A stretch of 26,023 nucleotides of DNA from CAZTII01 sp964613305 (lineage in GTDB: Bacteria; Bacillota_I; Bacilli_A; Erysipelotrichales; Erysipelotrichaceae): assembly GCA_964613305.1 (NCBI GenBank), contig CAZTII010000021.1:1-26023 (forward strand), written 5' to 3'. Each line of letters begins with the position of its first letter. Positions within the stretch are counted from its first letter, which is position 1. A program made the position numbers and the translations under genes. Shown here in pieces: positions 13,454-21,292 of this stretch. Below the pieces are notes generated by a model. The model searched no databases, was not told the origin of the DNA, and saw nothing but the letters and a program-made list of their open reading frames with translations.

Positions 13454-14616
13454 TTCAATGAACTCAAGAATAGCTCCATACGTTCTAATGCTACTTTAAT
13501 TTGATCGATACTATACGCATACGATATACGTACATATCCTTCACCACAAGCGCCAAATGCTGTACCAGGAACAACCGCAACACCTTGTTCATTCAACAAA
13601 CGTTCACAAAATTGTTCTGAAGTAAGCCCAGTTGATTTAATGCTTGGAAACAAATAAAAGGCTCCTTCTGGTAATGGACACGGTAAACCAATACGATTTA
13701 AACCATTTGTTAAAAAATTACGTCTTCCTTCAAAAGAATCACGATGTTTTTCACAATCACTATCACCATTAGCACAAGCTTCAATCGCTGCATATTGACT
13801 GATCGTAGAAGGACACATAATACAATATTGATGAATTTTATTCATTTCCGTAATCAATTCATGGTCCGCTAATAAATAACCTAAACGCCATCCTGTCATC
13901 GAATACGCCTTAGAAAAACCGTTGATAATAATTACTTGACTCTTAATTTCGTCAAATGATGCGATACTTTCAAACTTCTTACCATAAGAAAGTTCAGCAT
14001 AAATTTCATCCGTTAATACAACAATATCATGTTTTTTAATCAGTGGAATTAATGGTTCATAATCTTCACGACTCATTACTCCACCAGTAGGATTTCCTGG
14101 GAAATTGATAAACAATAATTTTGTTTTATCAGTAATCGCATTTTCTAATGCTTCCTTCGTCAATTTAAAACCCGTTTCTTCCTTTAATTCAATAATAACC
14201 GGAACTCCACCAGCTAAACGAACAGTAGGTTCATACGCAACATAGCCAGGTTGTAATAAAATAACCTCATCACCTGGATCAACAATAGAACGCATTACAA
14301 GGTCAATTGCTTCCGAGCCACCAACTGTTATTAAACAATCCGTACTACCGTTATAATCCAAGTTAAAACGTCTTTTATAGTATTTAGCAACCTCTTGACG
14401 CAATTCAAGCAACCCTAAATTACTCGTATAAAATGTTTTTCCCGTTTTAATCGCATAAATAGCTTCTTCACGAATATGCCATGGTGTTTCAAAATCAGGT
14501 TCACCAACACCTAATGAAATAACACCTTTCATCGAATTCGCTAAATCAAAAAATTTACGAATTCCTGATGGTGGTATTTCTTGAATCATTTTATTTAAAT
14601 ATTTTCTAGTACTCAT
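13447..14616 (-). CDS. Class I PLP aminotransferase, AlaT-like
   Basis: 389 residues, fold-type I aminotransferase. Visible: NPTG at 175-178, Asp203 in LTDEIY contacting the PLP nitrogen, Schiff-base Lys236 in GFSKAYSMTGWRLGY, and the carboxylate-binding Arg in EGYVRISYA near the C-terminus. Cytoplasmic; moves an amino group between an amino acid and a 2-oxoacid. Preceded by an Lrp-family regulator gene whose stop overlaps its start (ATGA), the layout of B. subtilis yugG-yugH (alaR-alaT), where the enzyme makes alanine from pyruvate. Alanine specificity is inferred from that context; aspartate or aromatic aminotransferase activity is possible in this subgroup (PatA-like). Confidence 0.85.
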   Translation of the reverse strand: MSTRKYLNKMIQEIPPSGIRKFFDLANSMKGVISLGVGEPDFETPWHIREEAIYAIKTGKTFYTSNLGLLELRQEVAKYYKRRFNLDYNGSTDCLITVGGSEAIDLVMRSIVDPGDEVILLQPGYVAYEPTVRLAGGVPVIIELKEETGFKLTKEALENAITDKTKLLFINFPGNPTGGVMSREDYEPLIPLIKKHDIVVLTDEIYAELSYGKKFESIASFDEIKSQVIIINGFSKAYSMTGWRLGYLLADHELITEMNKIHQYCIMCPSTISQYAAIEACANGDSDCEKHRDSFEGRRNFLTNGLNRIGLPCPLPEGAFYLFPSIKSTGLTSEQFCERLLNEQGVAVVPGTAFGACGEGYVRISYAYSIDQIKVALERMELFLSSLKK

Positions 14617-15101
14617 GGTGTAACTATTAATCGCTCTTGAGTAGCTTCTTCCTCCTCTAAAACGACCCCTTCTACCTTATATTTTTTAAGGACAAAACAT
14701 GTAATCGTATGTTTAACTCCTTCAATTGGAGCTAATTTTTGACCAACAAAATCCGCGACTTGACGCATTGTTTTACCAGTAATCACAACGGTGAATTCGC
14801 TTTTTCCACTCATTAAATACAAACTCGTCACTTCTGGAAAGCGAGAAATTTCTTGGGCCACTTTATCATAACCACTATCACGTTCTGGAGTCGCTCCTAC
14901 TTCGATAATTGCCATACAATGATCTTGGTTCGCTTTATCCCAATTAATAATTGTATGGTAACCACAAATTACCTTTTCCTTTTCCAATCTCTTTTTAGTA
15001 CTTTCAACAGCTTCAACTGACTCATTTAAAATATCAGCCAAATCAACAATCGATAAACACGGATCTTTTTCTAAATATTGTAACAATTTACTTTCATTCA
15101 T
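14613..15101 (-). CDS. Lrp/AsnC-family transcriptional regulator, AlaR-like
   Basis: 162 residues. An N-terminal winged helix-turn-helix (about 1-60; begins LLQYLEKDPCLSIVDLADIL) is followed by the RAM/AsnC ligand-binding domain (about 65-150; CGYHTIINWD, then AIIEVGATPERDSGYDKVAQEI). The Gly-rich effector loop region includes LMSGKSEFTVVI. Family members bind amino acids and control amino acid genes as dimers or octamers. Translationally coupled to the aminotransferase gene, so that gene and probably its own promoter are likely targets, with alanine or a branched-chain amino acid as effector by analogy to AlaR. It carries about 15 extra C-terminal residues rich in Glu (EEEEATQERL) beyond the RAM domain. 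Confidence 0.87.
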   Translation of the reverse strand: MNESKLLQYLEKDPCLSIVDLADILNESVEAVESTKKRLEKEKVICGYHTIINWDKANQDHCMAIIEVGATPERDSGYDKVAQEISRFPEVTSLYLMSGKSEFTVVITGKTMRQVADFVGQKLAPIEGVKHTITCFVLKKYKVEGVVLEEEEATQERLIVTP

Positions 15102-15139
15102 AATAGCACCTCAAATCTTTCTTAAGTGTATCATTTTTT

Positions 15140-15174
15140 ACAGTAAAAGAAAAGTGAATTTATCCATTCACTTT
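15140..15174 (-). terminator. Terminator of the PASTA / ABC transporter operon
   Basis: On the - strand, a 9-bp perfect stem (AAAGTGAAT 15151-15159 with ATTCACTTT 15166-15174, 6-base loop) followed by a T-rich tail TTCTTTTACTG. The stop codon of the ATPase gene (15173-15175) overlaps the stem. Confidence 0.8.
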
Positions 15175-15850
15175 AATCGATATCATGTAATTTTCCATCT
15201 TGTAAGAATACACGATGGTCACTTAATTTAGAAACTTCATTACTATGGGTAACAACAATCACCGTTTTACCAAAATCTTCTGTCAATTGACGGAAGATTT
15301 GAATGATTTCTTCTTCAGTAGCCGTATCAAGATTTCCTGTCGGCTCATCCGCAAAAATCAAATCAACATTAGCCGCAATCGCACGAGCAATCGCCACACG
15401 TTGTTGTTCACCACCAGATAAATGTGTTACTAAACGATTCGCTTTACTTTTAACAATCCCAAACTTCTCCAATAATGCATAAGCAATTTCTTCACGATTT
15501 TTTGGTAGTTCATTATCTGTTTCTGTCATTGCCAATAAAATATTTTCTAAACCAGTTAAGTATTGAATTAAGTTAAACGATTGAAATACAACACCAATAC
15601 TATTACGACGATATTTATACAAACCAATTTCTTTTAAGTTTTTACCGCTATAATAAAGTTCACCAGATTCTTGTTTATCTAAACCAGCAAGAATACTCAA
15701 TAGTGTTGTTTTACCACTTCCAGAAGGTCCAAGAATCGTATAAAACTTACCTTCTTCAAATTCATAGCTACATTCTTTTAAAATTTGACGACGTAAACCA
15801 CCATCAATGTACCCATAGTTAATCTTATCAACTTTTAATAATATTGACAT
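15173..15850 (-). CDS. ABC transporter ATPase, MacB/LolD group
   Basis: 225 residues, a single nucleotide-binding domain of the lipoprotein-release/macrolide (MacB, LolD, FtsE-like) group. Walker A GPSGSGKTT near 41-49, Q-loop in VFQSFNLIQYLTG, signature LSGGEQQR, Walker B LIFADEPTGNLDT and the switch His in VVTHSNEV. It energises the permease encoded 11 bases upstream; an excellent GGGAGGA site precedes the ATG. Members of this group often use ATP for mechanical work on the outer face of the membrane (lipoprotein or peptide handling, signalling) rather than bulk transport. Last gene of the operon. Confidence 0.9.
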   Translation of the reverse strand: MSILLKVDKINYGYIDGGLRRQILKECSYEFEEGKFYTILGPSGSGKTTLLSILAGLDKQESGELYYSGKNLKEIGLYKYRRNSIGVVFQSFNLIQYLTGLENILLAMTETDNELPKNREEIAYALLEKFGIVKSKANRLVTHLSGGEQQRVAIARAIAANVDLIFADEPTGNLDTATEEEIIQIFRQLTEDFGKTVIVVTHSNEVSKLSDHRVFLQDGKLHDID

Positions 15851-15861
15851 GTTATCCTCCC

Positions 15862-17442
15862 TTATGCTAGAAGAATCTGTTTAGGATTCAATCTCATGAT
15901 CATTGCGGATGGAATAACGATACTAATAAACACAACCGCCATACCTAATGAATAAATTTCTAAAATGATAACCCATCCGATTTTCACTTCATACTTCGCT
16001 AATAAATCTTCTTGACTAACTTCAGTAAAATAGTTTCCTTCAAAACTACTATAATAACTATAATGATTCATCATATCCATTTGTTCAGGTTCAGAAGCTG
16101 CTTTTTGAAAATCAAGCACAGCACTTCCCACTTTACCCGCAACTAAGCTACCGCTACCAACCGCCAATGTAAAACCAATTAAGGCAACAATCAGTAGTTC
16201 CACAAAAAGCTGCGCAACAACTTTAATTTTACTAACACCCATTGACAATAAAACACCAATTTCATGTTCACGCGTCTTCAGTGTTAAGGCAGTAACCAAG
16301 GATATAATAACAATCGCATTAATTGTTACAATCCAAACAATGATGTTTGAAAAGAATGATAACGTATCTAGTGGTTTTGCTAGTTTCTTAAATACTTCAT
16401 TATTCGCATTCAAGAAAGTAAACTTTGTTAATTGGCCAGTATAATTTAAAACAAAATCATCAACTTCCAATGGATCATTCAACAAATAAACAACTTTTGA
16501 CGGAGTCATAAAATCTTCAAGTTTAAACTCATGAGTTGTAGTATCATCTTTATTACCATACAACGTATTATAATATTCAGCTATTTTTGGTTGAATTGCC
16601 AATTGCACTTCAGCATATGTCGTCGCTGGCATTAAAATTATATTTTTAGGTGATTCAAATGCCTGCATCCATTTAAATTGATCACTATTTGGATCAACTT
16701 CATTCTTATTGTTAAAAATACCAATAATTTCATAATCCTTATAAAAGAAATCTTCAGTAAATTGAGGTGACGACTTTATAATTCCATCAATCGTATTTTT
16801 ATCCGTAGACCACATTGAAATTGAATCACCAACTTTTAAATTGTTTAGAGAAGCTAATTCACTTGTAATCAATACAACCGCTTTTCGACTATCAATATCA
16901 GCTTGGCTATAAAAACGTCCATCCACTACTTTATATGTTTCTTCCGCAAGTTCAATCATATTAGGCAGTGAATTTGCTTGAACAGTAATATTGGGTTCAA
17001 CATATTTCGACTCCACACCATTCATCACAATCATTCCACCACCATGTTCATTTTTCAAGGCTTCATTGCCAACTAAAACATGGTCGAAGTTACGTGAATA
17101 CATCGTTGTCGCAACTAAACTATTCGCTGCTTTAATACGATTATCCTTCATAATGGTTTGAATGACATTTTGATCTAATGTCGGATAATTTTTGTACATT
17201 TCTTCACGTTCTTCATCCGATTCAAGCTTTTCTGCTTCCTGCCAAAACTTATTGTAGTCAACTTCGTACGATACAACTGCTCTCATCTCTTTACGAGTCA
17301 AAATTTTAGCGTTTTCAGCCGCTTCACTAATACCTAAACCGATTAATACTAAATTACCAATCACAAAGAAAGTTAACCCTAAAAGAATTGATTTAGATAA
17401 TTTCCTTGTTACATAACACCATGCTCTATTTAAATAATTCAT
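15862..17442 (-). CDS. FtsX/MacB-type ABC permease with large outer domain
   Basis: 526 residues. One N-terminal membrane helix (about 19-40), a large extracytoplasmic domain of roughly 320 residues with MacB-core features, then three C-terminal membrane helices (about 365-390, 410-435 and 490-515), the four-helix FtsX/MacB topology. The outer part includes a second extended segment rich in Lys/Asp before the membrane core. With the ATPase downstream it forms a mechanotransmission-type complex; substrate unknown. The gene follows the PASTA protein by 12 bases with an AGAGG site. Operon partnership with a PASTA protein suggests a role at the cell wall, such as sensing or moving a wall-related molecule. 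That role is inference. Confidence 0.87.
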   Translation of the reverse strand: MNYLNRAWCYVTRKLSKSILLGLTFFVIGNLVLIGLGISEAAENAKILTRKEMRAVVSYEVDYNKFWQEAEKLESDEEREEMYKNYPTLDQNVIQTIMKDNRIKAANSLVATTMYSRNFDHVLVGNEALKNEHGGGMIVMNGVESKYVEPNITVQANSLPNMIELAEETYKVVDGRFYSQADIDSRKAVVLITSELASLNNLKVGDSISMWSTDKNTIDGIIKSSPQFTEDFFYKDYEIIGIFNNKNEVDPNSDQFKWMQAFESPKNIILMPATTYAEVQLAIQPKIAEYYNTLYGNKDDTTTHEFKLEDFMTPSKVVYLLNDPLEVDDFVLNYTGQLTKFTFLNANNEVFKKLAKPLDTLSFFSNIIVWIVTINAIVIISLVTALTLKTREHEIGVLLSMGVSKIKVVAQLFVELLIVALIGFTLAVGSGSLVAGKVGSAVLDFQKAASEPEQMDMMNHYSYYSSFEGNYFTEVSQEDLLAKYEVKIGWVIILEIYSLGMAVVFISIVIPSAMIMRLNPKQILLA

Positions 17443-17454
17443 AAAAACCTCTTT

Positions 17455-19119
17455 CTAATACTCAATAGTAAACGCTGTACCCGACAATATTTCTGTATCC
17501 TTATTAACAACTACATCATTAATTTTAACACTAATAGTACCACTAAATGTACCTTTATACACGTAGTTACAAGTAACAGGATTAGCGCTACAGAATGCCT
17601 TCATTGAATCTAACGTCGCAACATCAGTCGCCTTAATTTTAATCCATGTCGGTGCATCCGGCACAGCATTTGGCTGATATGGCTCACCTACAGTAATAAC
17701 ATAAGAAATTCGTGAATCAAGAGGCAATGGACGATCACAGCCCGTCGCATACTCATTCCCTTGATTATTTAAACAATGATATTCAACAATCATACCAGGA
17801 GTCGGATATTTTTCGGTACAGGCGATTTTACTATTATTACCCCATGCACCAGCTTGAATATTACCACCCTTCGCATTGACATCATCAACCCACTTATGAA
17901 GCGTTAAATAATCTCGCGACAACCATTCTCGACTTGTCGCCTGAAAAATTGGCATATAATTAGAAACAGTAAGTTCAAGAACACCACCACTATCAATTTC
18001 ACTTCCAGCTGGTATACTTTGTGAAATAACTTGACCAAAATTCATATCACTATACACACTCTTTTTAAAGATACTAATTGTTTTATGTTCCGCAGTCCAA
18101 GCTTCCAATTGGTCAGCACTATACCCTACTAAATTAGGAACTTTTACTGCTTTACCTTTAGAAACTGTAATTGATAACGTATCATTTTCTTGTATTGTTT
18201 CACCAACTTTTACTCCTTGGCTAACAACTCTTCCTTTTTCGATCGTATCATGGAAAACTTCACTTTTCGCCAAGTTAATCTTTTTACTAGTAGCCCAGGT
18301 TGACACATCCTCATACACTTTTCCAACAAAATTTTCAACAGTGATCGTTCCTACTGGCGCCGTTCCCTTAGAGATAATAATTGTAAGAGAAGTCCCACGA
18401 GTAAAATTATTTTCATTCACCGATTTTAAGTCATAACTAATGACCGAATCTTTTTCAAAAATAGTATTGTATTGAGTGTTAATTTTAGTTTTTTGTAATT
18501 TATTTTTATCAACCCACTCTTTAATTTCATCATATTTCATGTTTTTAATATCAGGAAATACTATTTTTTCATCAGGATCTGCACCTTTAGAAATAGTAAA
18601 TGTCAATGGTGTCGTATTTTTAATTTTTTTACCTGCGGGTATACTTTGAACTAAAATAACGTCTTGATCCGCTGAATTATTAAATTCACTATTCATCATA
18701 ATCATCGTATTAGGAATACTATTTTGTTTAGCCCACATACCAACATCACTAACTTTTTTTCCTGAAAAGTCAGGCATGACAATTTTAGGTGCAAAAAATA
18801 ATAAATATGAAATGCCAATAAGAGCTAAACAAACTAATGCCGCAATCACAATAGCTGTTGGATTCACCTTTTTTCGTTTTGGTTCAAGACGCTCAAAAAC
18901 TTCCTCTTGAAAACTACTAGGACGCTGATTCGCCTCAATCTTTGGCTTTTCCATATGTTCCACTTTTTCAGTTTTTATCTTCGGCAAATCCTCGATACCA
19001 ATCGGACGTTCTTTTTTTTCACCACTACGAATTACAACACTCTCATCCACGCTCTTTCCACTCTTTTTTGCTTCAACTTCTTGAGCTAATGAGCCTAAAA
19101 AATCTTTTTTCCCCGTCAT
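17455..19119 (-). CDS. Single-pass PASTA-repeat membrane protein without kinase domain
   Basis: 554 residues. A basic/acidic cytoplasmic tail of about 85 residues, one membrane helix (about 89-110), then tandem PASTA-type repeats outside: clear ones at about 112-183, 185-255, 258-322 and 323-390 (each with V/F-P-D/N-[FL]-x-G-x...W/A...V/I-xx-Q-S and ending ISKG or TVSKG), and two degenerate ones at about 391-480 and 484-554. Five extracellular Cys (434, 449, 461, 510, 517) are confined to the last two. PASTA repeats bind muropeptides or lipid II in PknB-type kinases and PBPs; here no kinase or transpeptidase domain exists. Start: ATG at 19119 six bases after GAGGA; an upstream in-frame TTG is rejected. 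Heads an operon with an ABC permease and ATPase. Confidence 0.88.
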   Translation of the reverse strand: MTGKKDFLGSLAQEVEAKKSGKSVDESVVIRSGEKKERPIGIEDLPKIKTEKVEHMEKPKIEANQRPSSFQEEVFERLEPKRKKVNPTAIVIAALVCLALIGISYLLFFAPKIVMPDFSGKKVSDVGMWAKQNSIPNTMIMMNSEFNNSADQDVILVQSIPAGKKIKNTTPLTFTISKGADPDEKIVFPDIKNMKYDEIKEWVDKNKLQKTKINTQYNTIFEKDSVISYDLKSVNENNFTRGTSLTIIISKGTAPVGTITVENFVGKVYEDVSTWATSKKINLAKSEVFHDTIEKGRVVSQGVKVGETIQENDTLSITVSKGKAVKVPNLVGYSADQLEAWTAEHKTISIFKKSVYSDMNFGQVISQSIPAGSEIDSGGVLELTVSNYMPIFQATSREWLSRDYLTLHKWVDDVNAKGGNIQAGAWGNNSKIACTEKYPTPGMIVEYHCLNNQGNEYATGCDRPLPLDSRISYVITVGEPYQPNAVPDAPTWIKIKATDVATLDSMKAFCSANPVTCNYVYKGTFSGTISVKINDVVVNKDTEILSGTAFTIEY

Positions 19120-19219
19120 CTTCAATCCTCACTCTTCTATAGTATACCTTAATAATTCATTGATTCCCATTTTTTTTCATCAACATGACATTAACGTAAG
19201 TTATCACAAACAATAAAAT

Positions 19220-21193
19220 TTATTGATCTAATTCCGCAATAATATCACGTAATTCCATTGCTCGCTCAAAATTCAATACACGAGCTGCTTCTTTCATTTC
19301 ATTTCTTAAATCATCAATCAATCGCTTCTTTTCTTGTTTGTTTCCTTTTGTTTTCTTATGCAAATAATTAATTGCCATTTCTTGTGTTTCTTTACCACTA
19401 ATTGATTCTTGAATGTCCTTTTTAATCGTTTTAGGAGTAATATTATTCACGCGATTGTATTCTTCTTGAATAATACGACGACGATTTGTTTCATCAATCG
19501 CCTTTTTCATCGATTCCGTCATCACATCACCATACAAAATAACTCGACCCGATGCATTTCTAGCCGCACGACCCATCGTCTGAATTAGCGAACGATACGA
19601 CCGTAAAAATCCTTCTTTATCGCTATCCAATATAATAACAAGCGATACTTCAGGTATATCCAACCCTTCACGCAACAAGTTAATTCCAACTAAAACATCC
19701 AATTTACCCTTTCGTAAATCACGAATGATTTCACCACGTTCCAACGTCTTTGTTTCATGATGCAAATAACCAACTTTAACATCCCTTGATTGTAAATAAG
19801 CCGTTAAATCTTCCGCCATCTTCACCGTTAATGTGGTAATAAGTACTCGCTCATTTTTTTCTCTTATCTTAATGATTTCATCCATCACATCATCAATTTG
19901 ACCGCGTGTGCCACGCACTTCAACAACTGGATCAAGTAATCCAGTAGGACGAATAATTTGTTCCGTGACTTGATAATTGACACGCTCTAACTCATAATCT
20001 CCTGGTGTTGCCGATACATAAATAACTTGATTCATCGTCTGTTTAAACTCATCAAAGGTCATCGGTCTATTTTCCAAAGCGCTTGGTAATCTAAAACCAT
20101 ATTCCACAAGCGTTGTCTTACGAGCTCGATCACCATTAAACATACCTCTTACTTGCGGTAATGAGACATGACTCTCATCAACAACCAATAAAAAATCATC
20201 CGGTAAATAATCAAATAAGTTAAATGGACGTTCACCTTTTGTACGCCCATCAATATGGAAAGAATAGTTTTCAATTCCTGGACAATTACCAAATTCACGC
20301 AATGCTTCAATATCATAACGACAACGTTGTTCTAGTCGTTGTGCTTCCAATAACTTATCTTGACTTTTAAACTCTTTTAAACGCTCTTCTAATTCCTCTT
20401 CAATCGCAATTGTCGCTTGTTGTAAACGTTCTTTTGGACGAGCATAACCAGTAGAAGGAAAAATCATATACACCGAATACCCTTGAATAATTTTACCAGT
20501 TAAACAATCCACCTCAGCAATTCGTTCTATTTCATCATCAAACATCTCGATTCGTAAATTATAGCTATCCGTATGACCCAGTGATATTTCAATCACGTCA
20601 CCGCGAACACGAAATGTCCCGCGACTTTGTTCGATATCGTTACGCTTATATTGACGATCAACTAGCTTACGCATCAATTCTTCACGACGAATGATTTCCC
20701 CTACACGAATAGAGAAAAACATATCACGATATTGTTTAGGGTCACTAGCAGCATAAATACACGCTACAGACGCTACAATAATCGTATCACGACGCTCTAA
20801 CGCAGAGTTGATAGCTGCCATTCTAAGCATATCTAATTCATCATTAATCATCGCATTTTTTTCAATATACGTATCTGTTTTTGGCATATAAGCTTCTGGC
20901 TGATAAAAATCAAAGTTTGAGACAAAGTATTCCACACGATTGTAAGGAAACAACTCCTTAAACTCAGAATACAATTGACCAGCTAATGTCTTATTATGAA
21001 CAAAAACAAGTGTTGGTCGATTCACTCGTTCGATTACATTGCCAATAGTAAAGGTTTTTCCGGTACCTGTTGCACCAAGTAACACTTGTTCAACAACCCC
21101 TTGATTTAAACCATCCACCAATTGTTCAATGGCTTTTGGTTGATCACCAGTAGGTTTATATTTGGATACTAATTTAAACAACTTATCACTCAC
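19220..21193 (-). CDS. uvrB: Excinuclease ABC subunit B
   Basis: 657 residues, standard length. DNA-damage-verifying helicase-like subunit of nucleotide excision repair. Walker A GATGTGKT at 40-47; the beta-hairpin region follows (YFVSNFDFYQPEAY); VVDESHVSLPQ is the DEAD-like box; helicase motifs VITTLTVKMAEDL, LREGLDIPEVSL and QTMGRAARN are present; the C-terminal UVR domain (DDLRNEMKEAARVLNFERAMELRD) contacts UvrC and UvrA. The start codon is GTG at 21193, ten bases after a GGTG site; the protein opens with the family segment KYKPTGDQPKAI near residues 11-22. uvrA, often next to uvrB, is not in the window. No obvious terminator follows, so some read-through into the PASTA operon is possible. 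Confidence 0.97.
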   Translation of the reverse strand: MSDKLFKLVSKYKPTGDQPKAIEQLVDGLNQGVVEQVLLGATGTGKTFTIGNVIERVNRPTLVFVHNKTLAGQLYSEFKELFPYNRVEYFVSNFDFYQPEAYMPKTDTYIEKNAMINDELDMLRMAAINSALERRDTIIVASVACIYAASDPKQYRDMFFSIRVGEIIRREELMRKLVDRQYKRNDIEQSRGTFRVRGDVIEISLGHTDSYNLRIEMFDDEIERIAEVDCLTGKIIQGYSVYMIFPSTGYARPKERLQQATIAIEEELEERLKEFKSQDKLLEAQRLEQRCRYDIEALREFGNCPGIENYSFHIDGRTKGERPFNLFDYLPDDFLLVVDESHVSLPQVRGMFNGDRARKTTLVEYGFRLPSALENRPMTFDEFKQTMNQVIYVSATPGDYELERVNYQVTEQIIRPTGLLDPVVEVRGTRGQIDDVMDEIIKIREKNERVLITTLTVKMAEDLTAYLQSRDVKVGYLHHETKTLERGEIIRDLRKGKLDVLVGINLLREGLDIPEVSLVIILDSDKEGFLRSYRSLIQTMGRAARNASGRVILYGDVMTESMKKAIDETNRRRIIQEEYNRVNNITPKTIKKDIQESISGKETQEMAINYLHKKTKGNKQEKKRLIDDLRNEMKEAARVLNFERAMELRDIIAELDQ

Positions 21194-21215
21194 TTTATCA
21201 CCACTTTTCCATCAT

Positions 21216-21224
21216 ATTGTATCA
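21216..21224 (-). promoter_or_regulatory. Extended -10 element of uvrB
   Basis: On the - strand TGaTACAAT (TACAAT at 21216-21221) lies about 23 bases upstream of the uvrB GTG. No good -35 is seen at the right distance, so it would depend on the extended -10. No convincing LexA box was recognised. Confidence 0.4.
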
Positions 21225-21229
21225 CACTA

Positions 21230-21283
21230 AAATAAAAAAAATAAACCCACTATCGATTAATGATTATTTCGTCAATAGCGGGT
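21230..21283 (-). terminator. Terminator after the S41 protease gene
   Basis: On the - strand a 12-bp stem with two G-U pairs (21272-21283 with 21245-21256), a 15-base loop, and a long T/A-rich tail (T-run across 21230-21244). It isolates the protease gene from uvrB. Confidence 0.8.
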
Positions 21284-21292
21284 ATATTTAGC

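Noticed and set aside
15102..15172. T-box or other amino acid leader in front of the Lrp regulator
   Set aside because: The interval is only 71 bases, half of it the terminator of the preceding operon; no T-box sequence or leader peptide is present.
19126..19219. Terminator between uvrB and the PASTA gene
   Set aside because: Only A/T-rich weak inverted repeats were found (for example around 19192-19205), without a stable stem plus U-tract. A TATACT -10-like box near 19140 lacks a matching -35, so no promoter is listed either.
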